64,000 nucleotides of DNA from Pseudonocardia autotrophica (lineage in GTDB: Bacteria; Actinomycetota; Actinomycetes; Mycobacteriales; Pseudonocardiaceae): assembly GCF_000717175.1 (NCBI RefSeq), contig NZ_JNYD01000002.1:1-64000 (forward strand), written 5' to 3'. This document shows positions 1-7,267 of this stretch, in pieces. Numbering within the stretch: position 1 is the stretch's first letter; every line of letters starts with the position of its first letter. A program made the position numbers and the translations under genes. The notes below the pieces were generated by a model that saw only the letters and a program-made list of their open reading frames with translations, was not told the DNA's origin and made no database searches.

Positions 1-47
1 ACCGACTGCTCCCGCATCTGGTCCGGGTACTTCCTCGGCGCTGCCAT
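1..47 (-). CDS. IS3-family transposase OrfA, N-terminal fragment at window edge
   Basis: Only the first 15 codons plus two bases are present, starting ATG at 47: MAAPRKYPDQMREQS. The segment 'PRKYPD..R' is the standard opening of IS3-family OrfA, the helix-turn-helix protein that binds the element ends and is joined to OrfB by programmed frameshifting. The gene continues leftwards out of the window, so whether it is intact cannot be judged. Confidence 0.75.
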   Translation of the reverse strand, partial: MAAPRKYPDQMREQS

Positions 48-71
48 AGCTCCGACCCTTCCGTGGGTTCA

Positions 72-99
72 GAGCCTCCACCAGACCCGGGGCGGTTCA
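72..99 (-). repeat. terminal inverted repeat of the IS3 element
   Basis: The outermost 28 bp begin TGAACCGCCCCGG, the signature of IS6110-like IS3 termini. The partner repeat is outside the window. The base just outside (100) belongs to the interrupted transposase gene. Confidence 0.75.
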
Positions 100-416
100 T
101 TCTCCGCCCGCCGGCGGCGTTCGAGCAGCCACTCCGGGAAATACGAGCCCGCCCGCAGCTTGGGGATGGCCAGCTCGACCGTGCCCGCGCGGGTGTCCCA
201 GTCCCGCATCCGGTAACCGTTGCGCGAGTTCACCCGCCCCTCGCTGCGCTGGCGGTAGCCGGCCCCGCAGGCGGCGTCGGCCTCGGCGGCCATCAACGCC
301 TCGGCGAACTGCTTGATCATCGACCGGAGCAGATCCGGGCTGGCTTCGGCGAGCCGCTCATCGAGCCAGCCCGCCACATCGTTCACTGCATCCGTCACAC
401 TGTCTGACGCGGCCAT
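100..416 (-). pseudogene. IS256-type (mutator) transposase, truncated N-terminus
   Basis: Reading starts at ATG 416 after a GAGGAGACGCG ribosome site and gives MAASDSVTDAVNDVAGW and then the typical IS256 N-terminal segments LLRSMIKQFAEALMAAEAD, GAGYRQRSEGRVNSRNGYR and TVELAIPKLRAGSYFPEWLL. Homology stops abruptly after LLERRRRAE, exactly where the IS3 terminal repeat begins. A full-length family member is about 400 residues and its DDE catalytic domain lies downstream, so this copy is inactive. A further upstream ATG (473) exists but the ribosome site supports 416. Confidence 0.85.
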
Positions 417-520
417 CGCGTCTCCTCCCTCGAGAACCAGAGCACTCGAAGGATCACGCGATGGCCGTCTCACATCCCGACGCCACGCCGCACACCAGCA
501 ACGACGCCGTACACCACGTC
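100..520 (-). mobile_element. IS256-family element remnant, interrupted by IS3
   Basis: This stretch holds the 5' end of a mutator-type (IS256) transposase gene and its leader. The leader between 417 and about 520 looks like the left flank of actinobacterial IS256 elements; a partly palindromic segment GACGCCGTACACCACGTC at 503-520 may be the outer inverted repeat, but I could not fix the end. The downstream two-thirds of the transposase is displaced by the IS3 insertion and is not in the window. Confidence 0.6.
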
Positions 521-1008
521 CCCGGACGCGACCGAGGGGAGTAGTGCGCGTCGACCACCTGTACCTGCCGTGACCAGGAATTCACGAATGCAGGGGACTG
601 CTGAGGCAAGCCTCAAGGGACACGCGGCAGTGTTGACAGGCTTCCCAGCGGGCTATCGCGTGCGAGGTATCGAGGCAGCCACGCGAAGACCAGTCAGGCG
701 GTGAAGTAGGTGGCCAGGAACAACATCCGAGCGGTGAGCCACGCTCGACCCCGGCGGTGACGGACGCCGCAGTGATCGAGGCGCACCTCGCGTGCCCCGG
801 CTGTGGCGCCTACAGGGCTCAGACGCGCGCCACGGTGCGTGTCCCGGGCCACATGCCCGGTCGAGACGCGCTCGCCGGAGGCGACTTGGCTCTGCTCGCG
901 GTCTTCAGGGATCGACCGGCTACCTGAGCCCCGACGAGCAGGCCGGGATCCGACTCCTCCTCGTTGACGCCGCACGGGTGATGACCTCCCGCTCCGGCGG
1001 GACCGCGT
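521..1008. other. intergenic stretch, no convincing gene
   Basis: About 490 bp between the IS remnant and the TetR gene. It contains a short palindrome TGAGGCAAGCCTCA at 602-615 and one small possible reading frame (757-927, listed separately). I see no RNA gene. Codon-position composition does not point to a long conserved gene; the stretch is probably decayed DNA beside the insertion sequences. Confidence 0.5.
757..927 (+). CDS. possible small zinc-ribbon-like protein or gene remnant
   Basis: A 56-residue frame opens at GTG 757. It contains a CPGC knuckle (HLACPGCGAYRAQTR) that resembles half of a zinc ribbon, followed by a neutral tail. No second Cys pair is present, so it cannot form a full ribbon alone. 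There is no strong ribosome site. It could be the N-terminal relic of a larger protein broken near the IS elements. I do not recognise the family. Confidence 0.25.
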   Translation: MTDAAVIEAHLACPGCGAYRAQTRATVRVPGHMPGRDALAGGDLALLAVFRDRPAT

Positions 1009-1668
1009 TCATCCGCCCGGTCGCTCCCAGGGGGCTACCAGCGGTGAACACCGAGGTGAACCGCTTCGGAGCCCCACCGCGGCGGTGGTGTCGACCTCGA
1101 TGCCGGACGCGATCAACAGTGCTGCGGCTGCTGCCCTGGCGGTGGTTGCGGCGGCGCGGTCGCTGTCGACGTGCGCGGCGACCATGGATCCGTCGTAGAG
1201 CATGCCGAGCTGGGTGGCGAGGAGCTCCGGGTCGGCTGCCCCGGCTTGGTCGGCGAGACGGGCGAACACACCGTGCAGCCAGCGACGGTGCGCGCGTGCG
1301 GTGGCGGCGGCTGCGTGATCGTCGGCGAATTCGGCGCAGGCGTTGATGAACGGGCATCCGCGGAAGCCGGGTTCGGCGAGCGAGCGTCCCAGCACCTCGA
1401 ACACCCGCAGGATGCGGGCGGCCGGCCCGCTGTCGCTCGCCGCGATCTCGGCCTCGACGTGCTCCTGCCAGAGCTGGGATCGCCGCTGCAGGTAAGCGTC
1501 AACGAGGGCGTCCTTGGACCCGAAGTGGCCGTACAGCGTGGTCTTCGCGGTGTCGGCCCGCGCGACGATCGTGTCGACCCCGACGGCGTGGATCCCGCGC
1601 TCGTAGAAGAGCTGGTCGGCGACGGCGAGCAACCGCTCGCGGGCAGGCGACGGGCGCGGGGTTCGCAC
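1009..1668 (-). CDS. TetR/AcrR-family transcriptional regulator
   Basis: A 219-residue protein with an N-terminal TetR DNA-binding domain (residues ~8-60): the helix-turn-helix segment reads VDTIVARADTAKTTLYGHFGS, typical of the family. The rest is a helical ligand-binding and dimerisation domain with a GCPFINACAEF segment common in TetR repressors of small stress operons. It is transcribed divergently from the GNAT-glyoxalase gene, with an 85-bp gap that contains a perfect palindrome (1683-1698), the likely operator for both promoters. The C-terminal ~25 residues are rich in Gly, Ser and Pro and may not be conserved. The ligand is unknown. Confidence 0.9.
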   Translation of the reverse strand: MRTPRPSPARERLLAVADQLFYERGIHAVGVDTIVARADTAKTTLYGHFGSKDALVDAYLQRRSQLWQEHVEAEIAASDSGPAARILRVFEVLGRSLAEPGFRGCPFINACAEFADDHAAAATARAHRRWLHGVFARLADQAGAADPELLATQLGMLYDGSMVAAHVDSDRAAATTARAAAAALLIASGIEVDTTAAVGLRSGSPRCSPLVAPWERPGG

Positions 1669-1682
1669 GAATTCGAGTGTAA

Positions 1683-1698
1683 TACAGACAGGTCTGTA
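1683..1698. promoter_or_regulatory. TetR operator candidate
   Basis: TACAGACAGGTCTGTA is a perfect inverted repeat, 7-bp arms around a 2-bp centre. It lies 15 bp upstream of the tetR start and 55 bp upstream of the divergent gene. (A/T)ACAGAC..GTCTGT half-sites are common operators of this TetR subgroup in actinobacteria. Confidence 0.8.
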
Positions 1699-1753
1699 GG
1701 ACTAACCCTCCAGCCGGTACAGAGGAACCGGCTGCTGGACGAGGAGGACCGCC

Positions 1754-2677
1754 ATGGCCGAACCCGACGCCCAGTACCGGCTCCGGCCGGCCCGACCGGC
1801 GGAGCTCGGTCGGCTGCGTGAGATCGAGGACGGGGCGGGCACCATGTTCGACGGTCTCGGTCTGATCGACGACGTACTCGACGTCTCGTTCCCGCTTGTC
1901 GAACTGAGGCGGCTCGTCGACGCCGGACAGGTGTGGGTAGCCGCCGACGTCGTGGACCGCCCGGTGGGCATGGTGATCGTGTCGGTGCGCGACCATGTCG
2001 CCTACGTCGAGGAGATGGACGTGCTGCCCGAGCACGGGCGGCGTGGCCTGGGGTCCCGGCTGCTCGCTCGGGTCGCCGAGTGGGCGCAGGAGCGCGGATA
2101 CGTCGCGGTCACCCTGTCGACGTTCCGTGACGTGCCGTGGAACGGGCCGTTCTACCGCCGCCACGGGTTCCGTGACCTGCGCCCGGACGAGTGGACCCCG
2201 GGGATGGCCGCCATCCGGGACGCCGAGGCGCGCCACGGGCTGCGGGTCGACGCCCGGGTGTTCATGCGCTGCGACCTGCCCCGGGCCGACCGGTGCGGCG
2301 TGCAGGTCCGGGTGGCCCGCCAGACCGGCCGGCTGGCCGAGGTGCTGGCGTTCTACCGCGACGGTCTCGGGCTGCCCGAGATCGACCGGTTCTGCGGCCA
2401 CGCCGGCTATGACGGCGTCATGCTCGAGCTGCCCGGCACCGGCGCGCATCTGGAGTTCACGGCCACCGAGCACCTGCGGCCGCCGACCGCGCACCCGGAG
2501 GGCCTGCTGGTGCTGTATCTGGGTGAGCGCGCGGCCGTCCACCGCGTGCTCGCTCGTCTCGCGGCCGACCCGGTGCGCAGCGCCAATCCGTACTGGGACG
2601 AGGTCGGGGTGACCGTCGCCGACCCGGACGGGTTCCGGGTCGTGCTGGTCGCGGACAGCTGGACATCACCGCGATGA
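1754..2677 (+). CDS. GNAT acetyltransferase fused to a glyoxalase/VOC domain
   Basis: A 307-residue two-domain protein. Residues ~8-170 form a GNAT N-acetyltransferase; the acetyl-CoA loop is visible in VLPEHGRRGLGSRLL and the family C-terminal strand in WNGPFYRRHGF. Residues ~185-305 are a vicinal-oxygen-chelate domain: VRVARQTGRLAEVLAFYRDG opens it and the HLEFT and WDEVGVTVADPDGFRVVL segments are typical of the second half. Such fusions point to modification and sequestration or isomerisation of a small reactive compound or drug, but substrate is unknown. ATG start is preceded by GGACGAGGAGGACCGCC. Probably controlled by the divergent TetR repressor. Confidence 0.85.
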   Translation: MAEPDAQYRLRPARPAELGRLREIEDGAGTMFDGLGLIDDVLDVSFPLVELRRLVDAGQVWVAADVVDRPVGMVIVSVRDHVAYVEEMDVLPEHGRRGLGSRLLARVAEWAQERGYVAVTLSTFRDVPWNGPFYRRHGFRDLRPDEWTPGMAAIRDAEARHGLRVDARVFMRCDLPRADRCGVQVRVARQTGRLAEVLAFYRDGLGLPEIDRFCGHAGYDGVMLELPGTGAHLEFTATEHLRPPTAHPEGLLVLYLGERAAVHRVLARLAADPVRSANPYWDEVGVTVADPDGFRVVLVADSWTSPR

Positions 2678-3032
2678 AACTGCCGCTGCATCCCCTGTTG
2701 GCCGCGCGCTGGAGCCCGGCGGTGTTCGACCCGTCTCACGTGGCCACCGCCGAGCCAGGCCGTCGCCCACATGACGTTCCAGGCCCACGCGCTCGGGCTG
2801 TCCGTGCGCCAGTTCCGAGCCTTCGACCGGGTCGGCGTCGAGGCCGAGTTCGCGGTGCCGGCGCACTGGCAGGTCACGACGATGGCGGCGTTCGGCGTGT
2901 CTCCTGTCGGCGCCGCATCCGGCAGCGGCGCCTCCGCGTCAGTTCCGCAGCGTCAGCGCCGCGCCGCGGAAAGAGATCAACTGGCCGTCCCACCCGCTGC
3001 CGTCGCCGTCGCACCCGGGAGAGCCGCCATGA
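2674..3032 (+). pseudogene. nitroreductase-family protein, scrambled remnant
   Basis: Three pieces of a nitroreductase-like protein lie in three frames. The start (2674) reads MKLPLHPLLAARWSPAVFDP, the usual opening of the family. After ~27 codons it jumps to the C-terminal third in another frame (AVAHMTFQAHALGLSVRQF, FAVPAHWQVTTMAAFGV), so about 100-130 central codons with the FMN-binding core are deleted. A second shift restores the C-terminal PRKEINWPS segment, whose TGA (3030-3032) overlaps the ATG of the next gene. The original gene was thus translationally coupled on both sides (ATG also overlaps the upstream stop), and the deletion left the neighbours intact. Confidence 0.75.
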
Positions 3033-4030
3033 ACCCCGGGGCGCTCGCGCGGTCGCCGATACCGCTCGGTGGCGAGGTCGCCGTCCTCGCCTCCGCGATC
3101 GGGTTCGGGGTCGGCACATCGGTGTCCGTGTTGGCTCTGCGCGGCCTGCGCCCGGCCGATCTGTTGGCCGTGGAGTTGGGCGGCTCCGCGATCGTCCTGC
3201 TCACCGTCGCGGCCACCACCGGTCGGCTTCGGCGGGCCGGGGCAGGCCGCGGCCTGGTGCAGGGAGCCCTCACCCCGGGTCTGAGTTTCCTGCTCGGCGA
3301 CCTCGGCCTGGCCCGGACGAGCGCCACGAGCGGGTCGCTGCTGCTGGGGACCGAGATGCTGCTGACCGTGCTGCTGGCTGCGGTCGTCCTGCGCGAGCGG
3401 GTGGACCCCAGGTCCGCCGGTGCGCTGGTCCTCGGGCTCGCCGGCACCGCCGTGGTCTCGTTCGGTACCGCGCCGAGCGACCTCATGGGTGGCTCCGTCG
3501 TCGGAAATCTTCTGGTCCTCGCCTCGGTGGCCTGCGGTGCGACGTTCACCGTGTGGTCCCGGCGCGCCAAGGACGAGAAGGGTGAGGGCCTCTCGCTCAC
3601 CACCTGGCAGTTCCTCGGCGCCGCCCTCGCGGTGAGCCCGCTCGTCCTCGGAACGTGGGCCACCGGCGGAACCCGGCTCGCCACCGCCGACCCACGCATC
3701 ATCGGGGCCGCCGTCGTGGTCCTGTGCTGCGGTGTGGGCGCGCTCCTGGCCTTCAACACCGGAATCCGCACCGTCACCGCCACCCGTGCCGCGCTGCTGG
3801 AGAACCTGCAGCCGGTCGCCGGAACGGTGACGGCCGTTGCCCTTCTCGGCGAGTCGCTCGGAGCCGGCCAGGCACTCGGCGGCGGCCTCGTCGTCGCCGG
3901 GCTGACCTTGCTGCTCCAGCGCCGCACGCTCCCGCCAACCACCGCCGACGAAGCGCAGACCCGGCCCACCGGCTCCGCGACCCCACCGTCGACCACCGAG
4001 TCCTGCGGCTGCGACGACCAGGCCGCCTGA
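3029..4030 (+). CDS. DMT-superfamily (EamA) transporter
   Basis: A 333-residue inner-membrane protein with about ten transmembrane helices arranged as two EamA repeats; the first runs from ~20 to 150 and the second from ~165 to 305. The second repeat ends in RAALLENLQPVAGTVTAVALL, the signature 'ExxxPV' helix of EamA exporters. The tail is hydrophilic and ends CGCDDQAA. Start at 3029 was chosen because GGGAGAGCCGCC precedes it; the longer upstream frame is the nitroreductase remnant. Stop is 15 bp before the next gene, so it is co-transcribed with the GNAT gene. Likely a metabolite exporter. Confidence 0.85.
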   Translation: MNPGALARSPIPLGGEVAVLASAIGFGVGTSVSVLALRGLRPADLLAVELGGSAIVLLTVAATTGRLRRAGAGRGLVQGALTPGLSFLLGDLGLARTSATSGSLLLGTEMLLTVLLAAVVLRERVDPRSAGALVLGLAGTAVVSFGTAPSDLMGGSVVGNLLVLASVACGATFTVWSRRAKDEKGEGLSLTTWQFLGAALAVSPLVLGTWATGGTRLATADPRIIGAAVVVLCCGVGALLAFNTGIRTVTATRAALLENLQPVAGTVTAVALLGESLGAGQALGGGLVVAGLTLLLQRRTLPPTTADEAQTRPTGSATPPSTTESCGCDDQAA

Positions 4031-4045
4031 GGAAGGACCGAGGCT

Positions 4046-4918
4046 ATGCACCCCGACCGCGCACCACTCTTCTGCGACACTGCGCTCGCTGCGCGGGTCG
4101 AGCGGGCCGAAGTCGACCTGATCTCCGCGGCGGCCGAGGCCGCCCATGAACGGCGAGACGACGAGCGGGGATTCCTGTTGCCGATCGCCGGGGGCGTCGC
4201 GAGCTTCGCCGACGACGGCTCGCCCTACAACAAGGTCACCGGTCTGGGCTTCGCCGGTGTACCGCGCGCCGACGAGCTCGACGAGATCGAGCGGGCGTTC
4301 ACCGACCGTGGCGAGCCCACCCAGGTCGAGCTCGCCCACCTGGCCGACCCCGACATCGCTGCGGTGCTGACCACCCGTGGCTACCGCCTCGAGTCCTTCG
4401 AGAACGTCCTCGGCCGAGCTCTCGACGGACGGCCTGGACTGCCGGCACCGCCTGGCATCGAGGTTCGCCGCAGCGGCGACGACGAGTTCGAGGCGTGGTT
4501 GAGCGTGGTCGCCGACAGCGTGGCCCGGCCCGACGTCCAGGGCCTGCCTTGGCACGAGGAGTTCCCGCGTGAGACGTACGAGCTGGCAGAACGTGACGCC
4601 CTCGGCGCCGGCGTGCTGCGCTACGCCGCCTTCCGTGGCGGCCTGCTCGCGGGCGGAGCGAGCCTTCGCCTCACCGACGGCATCGCGCAGTTCGCCGGCG
4701 CCGCGACGACGCCCGCACACCGCCGGCACGGCGTCCAGACGGCACTGCTCACAGCCCGCCTTGCCGACGCAGCCGCCGCGGGATGCGACCTCGCCGTCAT
4801 CGTCACGCAGCCCGGATCGAAGTCTCAGCAGAACGCCCAGCGACGCGGTTTCGACCTGCTGTACACCCGTGCGATCCTGGTCAAGAACCTGCGAGCCCGA
4901 GCAGCAGGGAGTACGTGA
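4046..4918 (+). CDS. GNAT-family N-acetyltransferase
   Basis: A 290-residue protein. The N-terminal half (to ~140) is a degenerate acetyltransferase-like domain (PYNKVTGLGFAGVP, QVELAHLADPDIAAVLTTRGY) and the C-terminal half (~150-275) is the active-type GNAT fold: AGAATTPAHRRHGVQTALL is the acetyl-CoA binding segment and SQQNAQRRGFDLLYTRAI the final strand. Twin-GNAT architecture of this type is frequent in actinobacteria; substrate is unknown. Preceded by GAGGAAGGACCGAGGCT and followed by a hairpin terminator at 4922-4940. Confidence 0.85.
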   Translation: MHPDRAPLFCDTALAARVERAEVDLISAAAEAAHERRDDERGFLLPIAGGVASFADDGSPYNKVTGLGFAGVPRADELDEIERAFTDRGEPTQVELAHLADPDIAAVLTTRGYRLESFENVLGRALDGRPGLPAPPGIEVRRSGDDEFEAWLSVVADSVARPDVQGLPWHEEFPRETYELAERDALGAGVLRYAAFRGGLLAGGASLRLTDGIAQFAGAATTPAHRRHGVQTALLTARLADAAAAGCDLAVIVTQPGSKSQQNAQRRGFDLLYTRAILVKNLRARAAGST

Positions 4919-4921
4919 CCT

Positions 4922-4940
4922 GATGGCCGGGCAGGCCATC
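4922..4940. terminator. hairpin between convergent genes
   Basis: GATGGCC-GGGCA-GGCCATC forms a perfect 7-bp stem with a 5-nt loop, three bases after the GNAT stop and 43 bp from the stop of the convergent permease. No U-run follows, as is normal in high-GC actinobacteria. Confidence 0.55.
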
Positions 4941-4983
4941 TCGGCCGCGGGCCCTCCCGCTCCCGTACACGTGTGCAGGAGGC

Positions 4984-6384
4984 TCACCCCTCCGGTTCGG
5001 GTAACGCATCCCGAAGCCGGACGCGGTCGATGAAGACGAAGAGCCCCCCGAGCACGAGCCAACCGACCACCACGACGGGAAGCGCAGTCACCGGCGGCCA
5101 GATGGTCTGGACGAGCACGGCGACGGCGATCAGTGCGCCGACGAGCGGCAGCAGCATCCGACGGACCGGACCGTGATTGCGCCAGTGGTGCCCCGCCGCC
5201 GCCAGGTTGGTGATCGTGTACATGACGAGCAGGTTGAGCACGCCGATCGTGGCGAGGGCGAAGAACATCCCGATCGGTGTCGTACCGGCCAGTCGGAACC
5301 CGGAGATGAGGATCAGGCCGACACCCATCTCCAGGCCGAGCGCAGCGCTGGGTGCCCCAGAGCGTGGTGACACCCGGGCAAGGATGTGGGGGAGCAGCCC
5401 GTCGCGGCCGAAGGCGAACAGAGTGCGCACGGCGACGAGCACACAGCCGAGCCCGGCTCCGACGGCGCTGACCACCGCGACGGCATAGAGCCCTGCGGCA
5501 AGCCCTGGGCCTGCGTACGTGGCGGCGAGCTCGCCGAGTGGCGCCGACGAACTCGCGAACCGGGCGACCCCGGCCGGGTCGGTACCGAAACCCCAGCTCT
5601 GCACGGCGACGCAGGCGACATAGAAGATCGCGCCCGCGGTGATGGTGGCCAGCATCGCCCGGGGGACAACCCGACGTGGGGCGCGGGCCTCCTCACCGAG
5701 CGAGCCGGCCGACTCGAAACCGGCGAAGGCAAGGAACGCGGCGGTTGCTGCCAGGACGAGGGCGGAGACCGGCACACCGTCGGGAAGAGTGAACACGGCG
5801 ATGTCGACGCGCTGGGCGGCCGGAGCCGAGCCGGTGGTGATCGCGTGCACGATCACCGCCATCAGCGCGAGGATCAGCAGGATCGCGGCGGCCTCGAAGG
5901 CGAGGAGCGCCCGGCTGGTCGGTCGGATACCGCCGGCGGCGAGCAGGCCGACGACGAGCCAGCCGGCGAGCGCGAGGAGGTACCAGTCGGGTGGGTCGAC
6001 GCCGAGGGTACGCAGCAGCCCTTGGGCGAAGGTGGTGATCCCCGCGACGGAGACCCAGGGGAACACCAGGTAGGTGCCCAGCAGGACCCAGCCGGTGAAG
6101 GCACCGGACCGGGGGCCGACGCTGTGCCCCACGAAGGCGTACACGGACCCCGCGTGGGCGAACTCCCCGGACAGGTTGAGGAACCCCGCACTCACCGCGA
6201 GGACGAGAGCCGCGGCGGCGACGAAGGCGAGCGGGGCCGCACGGCCGACGAGCCGGGTCGGTTCCGGGCCGACGACCGACATCGCCAAGGTCGGCGCCAT
6301 GACCCCGACCGACACCGCCGCGGTACCCCAGAACCCGAGCACGCGCCGTAGGGAGCCTTGATCGGCGGTGGACGATGCGGCCAT
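4984..6384 (-). CDS. APC-superfamily amino acid/amine permease
   Basis: A 466-residue permease with about twelve transmembrane helices. The first helix (GFWGTAAVSVGVMAPTLAMS) carries the APC substrate-binding unwound region and LAFAGFESAGSLGEEARAP in helix 6-loop is the family hallmark (FxxFExxxxxxEE). I chose ATG 6384 (GGGAGGACCGACG upstream) over an upstream ATG at 6480 whose first 32 residues are Pro/Gly/Arg-rich and non-conserved. It is the last gene of the minus-strand catabolic run; a 108-bp gap separates it from the SDR. It probably imports the substrate of that pathway, perhaps an amine or amino acid. Confidence 0.85.
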   Translation of the reverse strand: MAASSTADQGSLRRVLGFWGTAAVSVGVMAPTLAMSVVGPEPTRLVGRAAPLAFVAAAALVLAVSAGFLNLSGEFAHAGSVYAFVGHSVGPRSGAFTGWVLLGTYLVFPWVSVAGITTFAQGLLRTLGVDPPDWYLLALAGWLVVGLLAAGGIRPTSRALLAFEAAAILLILALMAVIVHAITTGSAPAAQRVDIAVFTLPDGVPVSALVLAATAAFLAFAGFESAGSLGEEARAPRRVVPRAMLATITAGAIFYVACVAVQSWGFGTDPAGVARFASSSAPLGELAATYAGPGLAAGLYAVAVVSAVGAGLGCVLVAVRTLFAFGRDGLLPHILARVSPRSGAPSAALGLEMGVGLILISGFRLAGTTPIGMFFALATIGVLNLLVMYTITNLAAAGHHWRNHGPVRRMLLPLVGALIAVAVLVQTIWPPVTALPVVVVGWLVLGGLFVFIDRVRLRDALPEPEG

Positions 6385-6492
6385 CGTCGGTCCTCCCGGT
6401 CCCGCCGGCCGGCCTCCGGGAGGACCGGCTCGTGCGGGTCGTCTCGTCGTGCAGGGTGCAGTCCCGACCCGGAGCGCCATGATGGTTCCGTC

Positions 6493-7236
6493 TCACCGCG
6501 CCGTGTAGCCCCCGTCGAGGGTGAGCACGGCGCCTGTCGGGTAACGCGCTCGGGCGAGCCAGAGCACGGCATCGGCGATCTCCTCCGGCTCGGCGAGCCG
6601 GCCCAGGGGAACGTCTGCGAGCAGACGGTCACTGACCGGAGTGGCGTCCGGTCCGGCCAGTCCGATCATGGCGGTCCGGGTCACCCCGGGCGCGACGGCG
6701 TTGACGCGGATCTGGTGAGGGGCCAGCTCGAGCGCGGCGCAGCGGGTGAGCCCGTGCACGCCGTGCTTCGCCGCGGTGTAGGCGCTGTTCCGGGCCATTC
6801 CCACCTCGGCGAGCACCGAGGAGGTGTTGACCACGGCCCCGCCGCGGCCCTGGGCGATCATCTGTCGGGCCTCGAACTTCAGACACCGCCAGACACCGAG
6901 CAGGTCCACGGCGAGCACCGCGGCCATGTCCTCCTCGGTGTACTCCCAGAGCGGGCGGACCGGCCCGGCTATGCCGGCGTTGTTGTGTGCGACGTCGAGC
7001 CGGCCCAGCTCGTCGACCGCTCTCGCCACCATCGCCTCGACCTGCAGCGGGTCGCGGACGTCGGCGACGATCGTGACGATCCGCTCGTCGTCGTCGACGA
7101 GGGCGGCCAGCCCGGTCGCGTCGATGTCGCAGGCCGCGACCCGGGCACCGCCCGCGGCGAACGTGAGCGCGCTGGCGCGGCCGATGCCGGACGCTGCGCC
7201 GGTGACGAGGACCCCGGTGTCGAACAGTTCGTTCAT
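6493..7236 (-). CDS. short-chain dehydrogenase/reductase
   Basis: A 247-residue classical SDR. The cofactor motif TGAASGIG is at residues ~12-19, an acidic residue (CDID) follows strand 2 and suggests NAD preference, HNNAG (instead of NNAG) is at ~88, and the catalytic set is Ser in NTSSV and YTAAK. The C-terminus LTLDGGYTAR is typical. It lies 31 bp downstream of the GMC oxidoreductase, and likely oxidises or reduces an intermediate of the same pathway. Confidence 0.85.
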   Translation of the reverse strand: MNELFDTGVLVTGAASGIGRASALTFAAGGARVAACDIDATGLAALVDDDERIVTIVADVRDPLQVEAMVARAVDELGRLDVAHNNAGIAGPVRPLWEYTEEDMAAVLAVDLLGVWRCLKFEARQMIAQGRGGAVVNTSSVLAEVGMARNSAYTAAKHGVHGLTRCAALELAPHQIRVNAVAPGVTRTAMIGLAGPDATPVSDRLLADVPLGRLAEPEEIADAVLWLARARYPTGAVLTLDGGYTAR

Positions 7237-7267
7237 GCCGGCAACGTTCGGTGGCAGCGGCGCGGTG

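Larger units (their letters stand above)
1..99 (-). mobile_element. IS3-family element, one end (rest beyond left edge)
   Basis: The outer end is at position 99. Read on the minus strand from 99 the sequence begins TGAACCGCCCCGGGTCTGG, which matches the terminal inverted repeat style of actinobacterial IS3-family elements such as IS6110. An OrfA-like reading frame starts 52 nt inside this end, the usual layout for the left end of IS3 elements. The element interrupts a second transposase gene (IS256 type) at its codon ~106. The other end and the target duplication lie outside the window. Confidence 0.85.

Noticed and set aside
602..615. TGAGGCAAGCCTCA as an IdeR/DtxR iron box
   Set aside because: It lacks the TTAGG...CCTAA ends of the 19-bp iron box and has no intact gene nearby.
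2939..5062. A 707-codon minus-strand open frame
   Set aside because: It is antisense to the DMT exporter and GNAT genes, has low-complexity Gly/Arg/Glu content and no family features.
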